DNA of 64,000 nucleotides, taken from Pogostemon cablin (Eukaryota; Streptophyta; Magnoliopsida; Lamiales; Lamiaceae). The translations under genes and the position numbers were made by a program. The DNA is taken from positions 19,700,729 to 19,764,728 of the forward strand of contig CM043000.1 in assembly GCA_023678885.1 (NCBI GenBank). Reading direction: 5' to 3'. This document shows positions 1 through 10,804 of this stretch, in pieces. How positions within the stretch are numbered: position 1 is the first letter of the stretch; every line of letters begins with the position of its first letter. Below the pieces are notes generated by a model. It was not told where the DNA came from, did not search any database, and worked only from the letters and a program-made list of their open reading frames with translations.

Positions 1-2230
1 TTTTTATTAATGAAAGGAATACATAGGATAAAATATAATACTCACCATCCTTCATAGTTTTACAGACGAATGTGGTTTTTTATTTATTTAATTTAAGATC
101 TGTAATATATATATAAATAAAAGGATAATTTGAATAATTAAAAAAAAAATTGGTGAATAAAATTATTGTGTTTTAATAAAATGTAAAAGAAGGTGACACA
201 TTTTTATAATACTGTAACGTTGTGAGCGTGCAAATATTGTGTGCTTGTGTAGTGATACTATTGAATATAAAAACGATATTATCATACACTCCCAACCTCA
301 TATACATATTATTGGGATAAGCAGATCTCCATTCATTTCTAAGAACAAATAAAATATAATTAAAAAAAATAAATTTAAAAGAACAACACAAAGATTTAAA
401 TGAAAATTCTAAAATCGAAGAAAAAACCACATGCAAAGAGTACAGCATAATGGAACTGCAAATCCAAATTATTAGGGAGAGCTGGAGAGGGACGGTCCTA
501 GGATTATCGTTCAGGAGTCCAATTATTTAGTAATGAAATATTTTGTTCGTTCTTTTCTTGGTTACTCATTCTATTATTTTGAACGTTTATTTCAAAATTA
601 CTTATTTTTTCTTTTTGAAAAGACTCACATACAAACGAATACAACTATACACTAATTCATCCGTCCTAAGTTAATATTTACGTTTGCTTTTTACATGTAG
701 ATTAAAAGATATAATATTTTAATGTGTAATGAAGTGAGATAAATAATATTTAATGTGAAGTGGGTTATTGTGTTAGTGTTGTGTGTGGGCTATAAATGGA
801 ATAATTAGTTGTTTTGTGTCGGTTCAAATTGATAAAAAAATGAAATGTAAATCTTAACTTGAGACAAATTAAAATGTAAAACGTAAATCCATTAAATAAT
901 ACTCTCCTTTAACTCGTGTGAAAAAAACAAACAAAAAAAATTGGTATCTTTGAAAATTAAAGGAAAATGATATAAATAAAAGAAATAAGAAGAGAAGAAA
1001 AACAATGAATAAGAAAAGCCCATGATAGAACCAAATTGTAAAAAGCCCATATCTAACTGAAATAATTTTAAGCTTTAAAGTAGACCCATTATTCTCCTCT
1101 CTTTTAAATTTCTTTAAAAAAAATATAAAAAAAAAATTAAAGGCAAATAGAATAACTTTTCTCGGCACCTAAACACAAAATCATGAAATTTTTCTTAGAA
1201 AACAAGTTGGTATTTATTTTTAATGATTAATTAATTTAAAATATTTTGAAGTATATGTAGAGAATGGAGGAGTTAACTATAAATAACTCTATTTTAAAGA
1301 AAGTAAAAATAAGCTTTGTCATTTTCTCATAGATCTCAACTTTTTATATTCTCAAAAGTCTAGTTTGACATAAATTAACTGAAAAGACAATGAACCACAA
1401 TATTTTATTAATTTCTTTTATACAATAAGTCAATAGAAATTTTATTTCATTGTTCATTTTCATTATTTGTATAACGAGGGAACAAAGTATTCTGAAATAC
1501 TGAAACGGATAGAAAAGAAAAAATAATGACAACTATAATTATTTTCAACTCCATATGGTATATTACGAGAAAGGTGCACGTATTCCAGATCTTCTGCGTC
1601 ATTTTTGTGCATCATTTCCTATACTACACACAGAGGGGAATTAAATCCAACCATTGGCCCTAGGGTTTAAGGATTAGAGTATAGTTTTCTCTTTCCTACG
1701 TGTCGTCTATCCAACGGTTTAACACAAGCCACATGGCCTTTAAATTTTGTCGGAAAATATTTTCCATAATTAAACAAGACATTGAAACTAAAACAACCGT
1801 TCCCATAATGCCTCTCGTTTATTATTTCAATGTTGTTTAACATTTTTTTAGTTGATTTTAAAGGGTATTATAATAATTTTAGGTAATAAAAAAATGATTA
1901 TATGTGTGTGAAAAACGAAAGATAAAATTGAAATTAAAATGACTTTTGAAATTGTTGGATAAATTGATTTAAAGGAGTATGAAGGATTTTGTAGGATATA
2001 AATAAATAAAGAAAGTGTGGTAGAATGGAGGAAGTATTTTCTTTCGATTCCTTTATGTCTTTCGTATAACAAGTGGCACATGAATTTGTCTCCTTTTATG
2101 TCCTTCCGTAGGGATTCGTTTAGCCCGAAAAAGTTGGAGTTCAAATTCGCTATTTCATATGGTGTTCCATCGGGTATTTCAACAACACAAATGATGCACA
2201 TCACACCTTTAAAAATTTCAAAAGATTAAC
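1..2230. other. Gene-free AT-rich left flank
   Basis: No coding region is supported here; all open frames are low-complexity and match no family I know. About 1600-1760 is less AT-rich and promoter-like: it has a CCAAT-type stretch beside a telo-box-like CCCTAGGGTTT (about 1655-1670) and an ACGTGT core (about 1698), but no gene follows on either side. About 1845-2036 is a degenerate repeat that recurs near 27780-27960 and, more weakly, near 3240-3400 (shared phrases such as GGGTATTATAATA and TATGTGTGTGAAAAA). Confidence 0.6.
1845..2036. repeat. Degenerate Stowaway-family repeat copy
   Basis: The body aligns by eye with about 27780-27960: the order AAGGGTATTATAAT, TTTTAGGTAATAAAAAAAT, TATATGTGTGTGAAAAA, GACTTTTGA, GTTGGATAAATTGAT is kept in both. 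It ends in GGAGGAAGTA, a decayed form of the GGGAGTA end of Stowaway-like MITEs. The other end is not clear. It is a non-coding fossil. Confidence 0.5.
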
Positions 2231-2380
2231 TTTCTTAATTAGCAAGACAGAGAAGTTCTTCCTAGGAAGAAGCTACAATATTTACACAAACTCATATATT
2301 CCATCCATGCATACATGCTATATATATATATATATATATTTATATTGAATTTGCAACATGCCATGTTAGTGATCATTGTG
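2231..2380 (-). other. Probable 3' UTR of the AP2 gene, with TA microsatellite
   Basis: This lies directly downstream of the stop codon of the minus-strand AP2 gene. It contains a (TA)n tract at about 2320-2338. The poly(A) site itself cannot be placed. Confidence 0.45.
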
Positions 2381-4492
2381 TCAACCCCAAGACAGCTGAG
2401 TTGTAACACAGTTGTTCTTGCAACATATTTCCATGGCTTTGGAACACAACACAAATGGGATAGTACTGCACAAGGAACCATTACTACTCTCACTCTGTTT
2501 CACCATACTCTTGTTGTTGATCTCATCATCACTCATGCTCTCTTCAGCTTCCAACACACTCGAGTTCTTCTCCACCAGTTCTCTGAAAACAGAAGATCTT
2601 AGGAGCGATCCCAGCGCCGACTTTCTGCAAGAACTAAAAGGGGTACCCTGCATTTCTTGCTTGATCATCTGATAATGATCTGCAATAAAAGATCTCGTTG
2701 GAGATTCTTTTAGGACAGGAAAAGGTGACAATGCTTCTTGTGAACCAATAATGCATGGTTTCATCTCTTGATCAGGCCAGATTGAAGAGTTGGATGCTGG
2801 ACTCAACCATTGGATGTAGCTACTCATGTCGAAGTTTGTAACTGCGTTGATCCCTCTGTGTGAGATAGCTGCAACGTCGTATGCACGACCCGCCTCTTCT
2901 TGAGTACCTATGAATGGAATTATATGGATTAACTAGAGTTTTCTTGCAAGAAGTTCCTTTTCTTTTCTTTTTTAATGCTAACTATTACTATGTGTTTTGT
3001 GGAGTCTGTTTAGCTTACTGTATGTACCAAGGTAGAGGTACTTGTTACCATAAACTCTTCCTATTCTTGCTTCCCATCTTCCATTATGGTGGTGTCTGCA
3101 TTTGTACACATTGTTAACTCCAAGACTACACATGTACAGATCCTTAAACTAAACAAAAAGATTTATACTCCTTCCCTCTGTCCCACACTTATATGCGCCA
3201 ACACAGTAGATACGTAGTTTAATAATTTTTTTTTTTTTTACCAATTTTAGTGATTGTTTAGAGGTATTGTGCTAAAAATTTTAGATAATAAATAAAATAT
3301 AAAGTGTGTTATGTGTGTGTTTGGTAAGAGTGATATTTTTTAAATTAAGATGACTTTTGAGGTTATAGGTTGATGTAATGTTTTTTTATTTTTTTTTTGT
3401 GGTGAAGATATGTGCGGGACAGACGGAAATGGAAAGAGTGAAGATAAGTACGGGACGAACGGAGCACATACCTAGCAACTCCCCTGTACTTGGAAACTCC
3501 TCTTGAGAAACCACTGCTCTTTCTGCAGAGTGCAAGATTTGGCCTATTAATTAACTGAGTTAGCTTCTCTGAATCGATGATCAACATTAATTTTAAGAAG
3601 TGATCACGATGATCTTCTTACCTTCTTAATGAGGCTAGGTACTCTTCTTTTGTAAGAGTTTGCATGATTTCTATCTCCCTCTCATAATCAGATATCTGCA
3701 TGCAGAGAAAATCATGAGTCCTCCCAACAAAATAAAACAAAACAAAACAAAACAAAACAAGACGTAAAATGGTTAGCAACGCCTACAGGGAAATTGGTAA
3801 AAGTGGAGGTCCCCCAGTACTTAATTGCAGCTAAATCATAGGCTCTCGCTGCAGCTTCTTCTTCGTCATAAGCGCCTGATAATTTTATCAGGACAACAAG
3901 TTTTATCCATGTTCTTTATATTCTGTTTGATCGGAATGTCTTTTAAATAGTACTCACCGAGATAGACTGTCGATTATTGCGAATTATCCCATCAAAACCC
4001 GAAGAGGGATCATGAAGAACAGATGAGATTACATGTTAGAAAAGTATGATTCAAAGATATATAGTGTAAGAAAATGTAGATGATTGAATTGAAGGTGATA
4101 CAAATGGGAACACCTATTCTATTCATAATCAATGTCTAAATTATAGTGTTAAAGGATTTAATGGTCATTAATTAGAGTATAGTATTTTAATGCAATGTAA
4201 AGATGATAATGTTACCTTGTTTCCCTTTCTTCTTCTGAGTGACATTCCACGACAGTTTATCCCACAAATGTGCCTCGTACCGACCAGTCCATCTATGTCT
4301 ACTCACACCCCTAAACCTTGAGCTTCTCTTCACAGTAGTTGGAGCTAAATTCAACCCATTCTGCTGCACATTAGTACTCGACTCCCGTCTTCTACGCTTC
4401 ACAGACGCCCCATTTTCGACTCCCACACACCGCCTTCGTCTCCCCGGAATATTGATCAGTTCATGATCATTCTTCATCACCAACACTTCCAT
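2381..4492 (-). CDS. WRINKLED-type (WRI3/WRI4-like) double-AP2 transcription factor
   Basis: Nuclear DNA-binding protein of the AP2 subfamily of AP2/ERF. Family members WRI1/3/4 activate fatty-acid and cutin/wax precursor synthesis; that role is inferred here. Exons on the minus strand: 4492-4216, 3966-3958 (9 nt), 3875-3787, 3695-3622, 3522-3472, 3095-3019, 2907-2381. All phases close and give 367 aa. The longest open frame begins upstream with GTG, so the first ATG (4492) is used. Basic nuclear-signal-like runs lie at about 18-22 and 32-36. AP2 domain 1 (about 59-125) carries FRGVSRHRWTGRYEAHLWDK, then VYLG and YDLAAIKYWG. A linker follows, then AP2 domain 2 (about 151-219) with SKYRGVARHHHNGRWEARIG and KYLYLGTY. 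The C-terminal 150 residues are acidic and serine-rich, a possible activation region. The KYWGTSTFTNFP wording points to the WRI3/WRI4 branch rather than WRI1. A TATA-like CTATATAAAC lies about 50 bp upstream of the ATG. Confidence 0.9.
3168..3464. mobile_element. Stowaway-like MITE in intron 5 of the AP2 gene
   Basis: The left end reads TA-CTCCTTCCCTCTGTCCCAC. The right end, reverse-complemented, reads CTCCGTTCGTCCCGTACTTA. Such 'CTCC..CCGTCCC' ends flanked by TA are typical of Tc1/mariner Stowaway MITEs. The interior is AT-rich and non-coding and resembles the copies near 1.9 kb and 27.8 kb. Its right end is only 7 bp from the donor of exon 5, so the intron there is largely transposon. Confidence 0.65.
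3958..3966 (-). other. 9-nt microexon encoding V-Y-L of the first AP2 domain
   Basis: On the minus strand TCTATCTCG is flanked by ...ACAG and GTGAGT. It enters in phase 1 and leaves in phase 1, turning the split glycine codons into G-V-Y-L-G when exons 1 and 3 are joined. A VYL microexon is an established feature of WRI1-type AP2 genes. Automated gene finders often miss it. Confidence 0.9.
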
Positions 4493-4549
4493 CCTTGCTA
4501 GCTCTGCTTCCTCCCACTGACACACTACTATTGAACACGTTTATATAGA

Positions 4550-5220
4550 TTTTTTTCGTGTTATTCGGACGAGTTAAGGCAACAGAGAAAGACAAGAAGG
4601 TTGATAGGATCAATGATAGAGTTGATTAGGTAAAGAAGATCTAACTTTGAATGTGACATTCCCATAATTAGGAATCCATATTTGGAGGTGTTGATGTTCA
4701 AAAAATCAAGACTTCCTCGATTATGGCCAACTTCTTTTGTAAGTTAGTTGGGGGCATCTTGGGGTTAGTTTGTCTGCATGCGGTTCCATCATAGGAAACC
4801 ACGAAGGGTTGCTGTAATAGTTACTAGGGAATATATATCATGTTTGAAGATTTTGCTGTGGAAATGGCTAAGATTTCTTAGTTTAGCACTTTGGACATTG
4901 TTTGAAAAGATTCTTTTACATCAATTAATATTATTTTAGCTTGTCGTTTTGGATCAAGATTAAATTACTCCATTAATTAATGTTTGAAAAGAAAATAAAT
5001 AATTGAAGTAATGAGGGCCGTACACCTGGGGATAATTGAGGTGTTATACCACAATTAGTATAAACATAATTTTTATATTTGGTCAACTAAGTAAAATGTA
5101 GAATATCTCTAACATCGGTTGCCAAATTCTACTCGAGTGGTCACAACTACTTTTCATTAAAAAAAACCAACTACTCACAATTCTTCTTACAATTCAAATA
5201 TGATATTTAATGTACAATCA
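4550..5220. other. Upstream region of the AP2 gene; no gene seen
   Basis: Presumed promoter and intergenic DNA of the minus-strand AP2 gene. Apart from the TATA-like box at about 4540-4549 I see no named motif I would defend. Confidence 0.4.
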
Positions 5221-5224
5221 ACCT

Positions 5225-5760
5225 CGTTAATAGTGATGTAAAAACGGACTCGCGGACTATAGCCCGCGTCAATCTCACGTTTTAGAAGATTTAGCAAACG
5301 GGTTCGGACGGGTTGTAGGCTAAATATGCTATGTCTAACTTATGGTGGGTTGCGGGTCATGAATCAACTCAACTTTTTTTATTATACTTTTTAATTGTAA
5401 TTATCATTTAATTTTATTATTAATATTATTATTACGATAGTGGTTAAGAGTAAAATAGTAAATGATTATTGAAGAGTGAAAGTTACATTGTTCATTGGTA
5501 ATGCTAGGTGAAAAAATGAGATAAAAATGCGTTACTATCACCGTATAAGAGAGATGGATGCAATGATTTATTTGTTTAATTATCTCAAATATTAAATTTT
5601 AAAGTTATAATTTATTTGAGATTAAATAAAGGTAATCATTTTGTCATTTTACTGTTTTATATTGTATATAAATTAAAATTTTAAAATAATTTTTTTTTGG
5701 CGGGCCCGCCCCCAATCCCAAAATTGCAATCCATTTGGGCTAGACCATATAAATCCATCT
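5225..5760. mobile_element. Possible degenerate hAT-like element
   Basis: The left part has TAGTGATGTAAAAACGGACT followed by GC-rich stretches (GCGGACTATAGCCCGCG, ACGGGTTCGGACGGGTTG). The right part has GGCGGGCCCGCCCC. GC-rich subterminal clusters around an AT-rich core are typical of non-autonomous plant hAT elements. I could not find matching ends or a target duplication, so the limits and the class are uncertain. Confidence 0.3.
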
Positions 5761-5872
5761 TTAAACATGCTCATAAATTTTAAGCTAAATTCATATCTTT
5801 CAATAACATAGCAAAATGGATGTAGCCCATTTTAACGGCTTTATAGTCATTGCTATAGTACTTGGAGCAACA

Positions 5873-6135
5873 GAGAGTGATTTCCTCGTACTCTCTTGCA
5901 ACATTGGTATAAAGCATACTGTATAGAATATTGCAGCCATAATTCTTTTCCACAGATTGTGATTTGTGGGGTTTGTCTAGAAAAAGAAATTTATGCCTAA
6001 CTCAATGCATAGGCTAAGGTAATTAATTAGTGCGATGATTTCTTATTGCCTTTTGTCACTCATGGGTTTATGTCAAAGTGTGACAATTCACAATTCTCTC
6101 AATCTCTCTTTTGCAAGTCAGATGGTAAAGCTAAA
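5873..6135. repeat. Dispersed repeat, copy A
   Basis: This closely matches 10132-10425 in the same orientation. Shared blocks include CCTCGTACTCTCTTGCAACA, AAAGAAATTAATGCCT-like text, CTCAATGCATAGGCTA, GCCTTTTGTCACTCATGGGT and CAGATGGTAAAG. There is no open frame. The identity of the source sequence is unknown. Confidence 0.75.
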
Positions 6136-6474
6136 GTGTCGGACAATCGGTTCTTAGTGTGATAAGAATCAAGATGTTAATGTGGCTGAATTGACTGAAC
6201 CTGATCAATCAAACATGAATAATTGATGAGTGTAGAAATTGTTACAAAATATAGTCTATTTTTAAGTAAGCTTTATATAATTAAGGTTTGTTTTAGTGAT
6301 TAATTTCTTTAATTACTTGATTTTGTGGAGAAAGATGCTCTTATTGGAATTTGCAGGATTTATTTATTTATACTTAAAATGAGCCTTTTTATTCAATTAC
6401 GTGAGAAAAAACGGGGCTCGATTCGGAATTAAAACGAGCTAAAACGAAAAAGGCAATTTTCTACTGAATAGTGC

Positions 6475-6728
6475 GGCCCATTACCTTTACCTAACCCAAC
6501 TTTGCCGGCCCACCATTCTTCAAAAGAGAAAAATTAGTCCATTTAATCTTATAATTTGGGCCCACATTGAGGAGCAACCATTATTGATCTTCTAAATTGG
6601 CCCACAACATGTTTGGTGTGCAATGTGAATTAGACCATTTGCAATTCTGATAGCAAGAAAACTTAAGCCCACTAAGCCCATTATTTTTAATTGTTGAAAT
6701 CATGGCAGACGTGGGATTGGAAGAATAA
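6475..6728 (+). promoter_or_regulatory. Orphan cluster of site II (TGGGCY) promoter motifs
   Basis: Six copies of TGGGCC/T on one strand or the other lie within about 210 bp: GGCCCA at 6475, 6507 and 6599, TGGGCCCA at 6557, and AGCCCA at 6666 and 6675. Such clusters mark core promoters of plant ribosomal, mitochondrial and cell-cycle genes. Only an 8-codon ATG frame (6702-6728) follows, with no recognisable protein for several kilobases. This may be a promoter captured by a transposon, the start of a non-coding transcript, or the remnant of a lost gene. Confidence 0.4.
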
Positions 6729-6729
6729 G

Positions 6730-7580
6730 GATTCCACCAGCAGCATTCTCATTTCATTTTTCCTGCTTTTCCTTCCATCTTTTTCTCATCCATTCTAGTC
6801 TTTTTAATTCATTAAATTCTTCCATCATCTACTCCATTTGATCAAAGAAGTAAGGGGATTGAGAATTCTAAGAAAAGATAGAGACTTCAAGTGAAAAAAT
6901 TCAAGAGAATATTTTATTTTATTTTAATTTTTAATTTTCTTAGATTTAATCATCAAATTTTGTAAAACAAATTATTTTGTTTTGCTTGATATTATGTTAG
7001 GTTAATTTTCTAGAAGCCCTTTAATTATTAAACATAAAATTCTCTTCAAATTTAAGGGTCATTATGTAAAAATAGTATTATTTATATTATTATATTATTT
7101 AAGGGTCATTTAATATTATGTTAATAGGTTAGAATAGGGGTAGTAGGTAGTTTTTGTAAAAATAAAATTAATTATATTATTTATTTAATGATTAAGGTCA
7201 AATTAAAAAACGGTTAAGACCGTCCATGTGCAAGACGCATAATTTATTTGAATGTTTACGTTTTATTATTCTTTTAATGTTACTTGATCATGTTTTCTAA
7301 AAAATACGCATAGTGAGTCAAAAAAGAAACAAGAAAAAAAAATTAAAAAATAGACTAATTCTAAAAATGGCAACGTTATTGCCACACAAAATATTTTTAA
7401 AGACGTTTATTTAGTGAAAATACATTTATAATCCTACCCTTAAATTTACCTCATATCCTAACTTACTAAGTACACTCTTTCTTCATTTTCACCCTTTAAA
7501 AAAATATTTGTCGTATTTTATGTATTTGATGCAGTCAAGTGAAAGTTTTCATTTTTATTTATGATCAAGTGTTGGATCAA
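6730..7580. other. AT-rich intergenic region; nothing recognised
   Basis: AT-rich sequence with no supported open frame, RNA gene or transposon end. Confidence 0.4.
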
Positions 7581-7589
7581 TTCAAGAGT

Positions 7590-7770
7590 TTGATATTAAA
7601 ATAGTATTTTTGTAAAAAAAAAACGTGATTATTTTGTAAAAATAAAAAGCATTTTGTAAAAATGATATTTTTTGTGAAAAAAAAATGTCTGATATTAAAA
7701 TAGTATTTTTGTAAAAAAAAAACGTAGATATTTTGTAAAAATAAAAAGCATACATTTTGTCAAGTTAAAA
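7590..7770. repeat. Short tandem repeats, block 1
   Basis: Two consecutive copies of a unit of about 98 bp contain GATATTAAAATAGTATTTTT, GTAAAAAAAAAACGT and ATTTTGTAAAAATAAAAAGC. Related diverged copies occur at 8283-8580, about 0.6 kb further on. The sequence is non-coding. Confidence 0.7.
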
Positions 7771-8282
7771 ATGTGTATGAAAATCGAACCCCGCCCATAA
7801 CCTTCATAAACTAGGCTTTAAACATATATCAACTACCCCTAAGTTCATTCCCAAAAGTGGCACCCACAACACACAATTGTTGAATTGGACACCTGAGCAG
7901 TCAATTAATCTAAATATGGCCTCCAAAAGTCGCAAGCGCTTGCTCAATCGCGTTGGTTCCATTGTGCGGCGGTGCTGCTTTTGGGTTGGGTTTATAAATG
8001 ATTGCCCCATCTGTGTGAAGATGGGTGCAATGCTTCTTATAAAGTGTTAGTTGAACACCCGAACAAAATTATTTGCGTAGGAATTTAGAAATATTCTTTG
8101 ATGATAGAGATGTAAAGACTTCATGAGGTGGTGTAGGAATTTAGTTGTGCATTTAAAAGATAAATTACTGGACGGATGTAGATTGAATTTCTATGTGTAG
8201 ATCATGGCTCTGCATGTCTTTAGAAGCAATTATATAAAGTCCATCAAATTTAAATATAGCCTAATCATAATTTCTGAACATA

Positions 8283-8580
8283 AAATTTTTGTAAAAAATG
8301 ATATTTTTTGTGAAAAAAAGAGTTTGTTATTTAATTAGTATTTTTGTAAAAAATAAACCGTCTGATATTTTGTAAAAATGAAAAGCATACAATTTGTAAA
8401 TTGTGGATATATTTTGTAAAATGAGGGCATTTTATAGTAATTTCTGAACATATCATTGTAAAAACTGATATTTCTTTTGAAAAAAAAAGTTTGATATTTA
8501 AATAGTATTTTTATAAAAACAAACCGTGGATATTTTGTAAAAATAAAAAGCATACATTTTGTAATTGTGGATATCTTTTA
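8283..8580. repeat. Short tandem repeats, block 2
   Basis: Two diverged copies (about 8283-8440 and 8455-8580) of the unit seen at 7590-7770. Each carries GATATTT, TTTTGTGAAAAAAA, TAGTATTTTTGTAAAAA-like text and AAAAGCATACA.TTTGTAA. Confidence 0.65.
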
Positions 8581-8659
8581 CAAACAAAATCATAACTTTT
8601 AATATTTATGAAAAAGCACCCATCGAATAGTCAAAGCTGTGCGGTGGCTGACATGGACT

Positions 8660-8806
8660 TTAGAGTTTATTATATGAAAAACTTTCACCTTTACTAAATT
8701 TGCGATTGAATTCCAACGGGCGTGGCATGAATCTTTGCACGTTAGATTTGAGTTTATTATAGGATAAATTTTGACCTTTACTAAAATTGCGATTTAATTC
8801 CACTAT
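8660..8806. repeat. Two-copy tandem repeat, period about 89 bp
   Basis: GAGTTTATTATATGAAAAAC followed by CCTTTACTAAATTTGCGATT recurs 89 bp later as GAGTTTATTATAGGATAAAT and CCTTTACTAAAATTGCGATT. No coding potential is seen. Confidence 0.65.
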
Positions 8807-8849
8807 TTGAGTTTTTGGCAAAACTTTTTTTTCTTCAAAATGCACCCAT

Positions 8850-9300
8850 CTAATAAAAATTTTATAATCAGTATTTTAATTTTAAATTCCTAAAAATTAT
8901 TATGTAATATAATAAAATTCTAATATGATATTGATTTAATTTTAAAAAAATATTATTACAAATTAATACTCCTCCCGTAACACCCAAAAGGTAGGTTTTG
9001 CTTTTACACGTTGATTAAGCAATATTATTATTTAATGTGTAGTAAGTTGTTGTATTAGTGAGAATGTGAGATCCATATTTTAATTATATTAATGTGTGTG
9101 TCTCATGTGTATAAAATATCTAAATTAAATTAATAATACAATTGTCCATTTTATATAAAATATAATACGTATGAAGTACAATATTAACTATAAATATTTT
9201 TATTTAATTATATTCTTATTTAAACTTATTCTTACCCTTTAAGGGTAAGAATAAGTAATTAGTAGGTACAAAGCATATTTAAGTATTATTAAACGATACA
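8850..9300. other. AT-rich intergenic DNA with a degenerate MITE-like patch
   Basis: CTCCTCCCGTAACACCC (about 8971) resembles a decayed Stowaway end, but no clear partner end is seen. Nothing else is recognisable. Confidence 0.35.
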
Positions 9301-9304
9301 TTCG

Positions 9305-9700
9305 CTTCAGAAAATAATTGATAAATACAAAAACAATGTGCATTCCACATTAGTGTACATTTCCATGTCCTGGGAATTTGTGAAGGAGGTAAATCGCAGG
9401 ATGTGCCTCAAGTGACTTGTGAAGGAGGTAAATTGCAGGATGTGCCTCGCTTATAGAGGAGCTCAATGTTTAAATTGTGCTTACAAGGGGCTAAATTCAT
9501 GTCAAAGGCAGGATTCGAACCCCACTCTAGAGTAACCAAGCTCAGTTGGAAGGTCTTTCCACCATTCCCTCTACCACTTGACTAATGTGCACTCGTGAGC
9601 GAAAAACAAATAGACAATTCGATTTTCAGTATAATGTATATTAGTGTGCATTGTTAAGAGAGAAATAGAAAATCCGATTAAATTGAAGAAATGACGTTCT
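9305..9700 (-). repeat. Satellite-like repeat, interrupted by a SINE
   Basis: Sequence on both sides of the SINE (about 9330-9375 and 9595-9700) contains GCATTCCACATTAGTGTACA and, on the minus strand, CTTCAATTTAATCGGATTTT then CTATTTCTCTC. These are the building blocks of the tandem array at 28445-29100, here in the opposite orientation. Confidence 0.5.
9377..9594 (-). mobile_element. tRNA-derived SINE, copy 1
   Basis: Read on the minus strand, an A-box-like AAGTGGTAGAG (about 9569-9579) is followed about 50 nt later by a perfect B-box GGTTCGAATCC (9511-9521). These are the internal RNA polymerase III promoter of tRNA-derived SINEs. The body continues with GAATTTAGCCCCTTGTAAGC. The 3' part is duplicated: a 40-bp segment with GAAGGAGGTAAAT.GCAGGAT occurs at 9378 and again at 9418. 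It is closely related to the copy in the VDAC gene at 30.6 kb. No target duplication could be fixed. Confidence 0.75.
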
Positions 9701-10131
9701 TAAATCTCTTACCCATTATCTGATTTAATACATATTACTGTTCAATGAAATTATTATTAAGTGCAAACGTTGGATACTAACACTTATAAATAAGGGTAAT
9801 GCTGGAAAAAAAAAACGTTAAATCTATCTAATTTAGTGCACATTAATTTCCAATGAAAATATTGCTAAGTGCTAATGTTGAATAAAAGTAATGCTGGAAA
9901 AAAAAGAAATTGTTATATTTATCAACAATTATTACATAAATGTTTTTATTAGTAATTATGCTATACATATGCTTCCGTAATAATCTCGTTCTTTAATTTT
10001 GTAAAATAACTTTGATGGTTATATAGCTTTTAATAAATGGTGATTTTATTAAATATAATTAAAAATATGTAAAATTAAAATTTCAGTTTAACCTACTTCA
10101 CCGATTCATTCTCCAGTTAAAAAAAAGCAAA

Positions 10132-10425
10132 AGAGTGATTGATTCCTCGTACTCTCTTGCAACATTGGCATAAAGCATATTATATTAGAATATTGCAGTC
10201 ATGCTATGCTTCTTTCCACATATTTGTCCAGAAAAAGAAATTAATGCCTTACTCAATGCATAGGCTAGACTAAGGGTAATTAATTAATGTTGTTGCCTTT
10301 TGTCACTCATGGGTTTATATCAAAATGTGATAGAAGATTTCAATACGTAGAATTACCTCAAAGAGGCCATTTGAAGAAGATTTTCAAAGTCACCATTCTC
10401 TGAATCAAATCAGATGGTAAAGTTA
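10132..10425. repeat. Dispersed repeat, copy B
   Basis: Partner of 5873-6135, same orientation, about 4.26 kb apart, with scattered substitutions and small indels. The pair could be ends of a decayed element, but no primer-binding site, protein domain or TG..CA ends support an LTR reading. Confidence 0.75.
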
Positions 10426-10429
10426 GAGA

Positions 10430-10795
10430 TTGCTAAGTTCTAAGGTAAATGTACAAATTCTTCTGGTAACTTCTCCTAAGATATATTCTATGGTGATTAA
10501 ATCAAACAAATGTTGGATGGTTTTCCCTTTTATGAGCAAAGGAAACACCAAAAGGCCAGAAATGCAGAGAGATGAGTGAAAACTGAATAAGGTGAAGCTT
10601 GCATTGAAGAAACAACATTGCTGAAACAGAGTAGAAAGAATGGACTTTCATCACTCAAACTTTCACCAAACAAGTAATCAAACATACCATCCAAATTCAT
10701 TCACATGTTAGGAAAAAAAAATCAAAGATCCAGTATTTTTAATTAATAAATAAATGATAAAATAATTAATAATATGTGTTAAATGAGAGTGATAT
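10430..10795. other. Intergenic; nothing recognised
   Basis: No supported gene or repeat end. Confidence 0.35.
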
Positions 10796-10804
10796 TTTTT
10801 AAAA

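Noticed and set aside
4493..4525. Upstream extension of the AP2 gene beginning at 4525
   Set aside because: The first codon is GTG, not ATG; the first in-frame ATG is at 4492. An upstream exon cannot be excluded.
8335..8933. Minus-strand open frames in the 8.3-8.9 kb repeats
   Set aside because: They follow the AT-rich repeat period and show low-complexity F/Y/K/N-rich translations.
9505..9590. A genuine tRNA gene at the B-box
   Set aside because: A- and B-boxes are present, but there is no cloverleaf with acceptor stem and anticodon arm; the sequence continues into a SINE body.
5873..10425. Intact LTR retrotransposon with the paired direct repeats as LTRs
   Set aside because: No gag/pol motifs, no primer-binding site or polypurine tract, no matching target duplication, and unrelated elements fill the interior.
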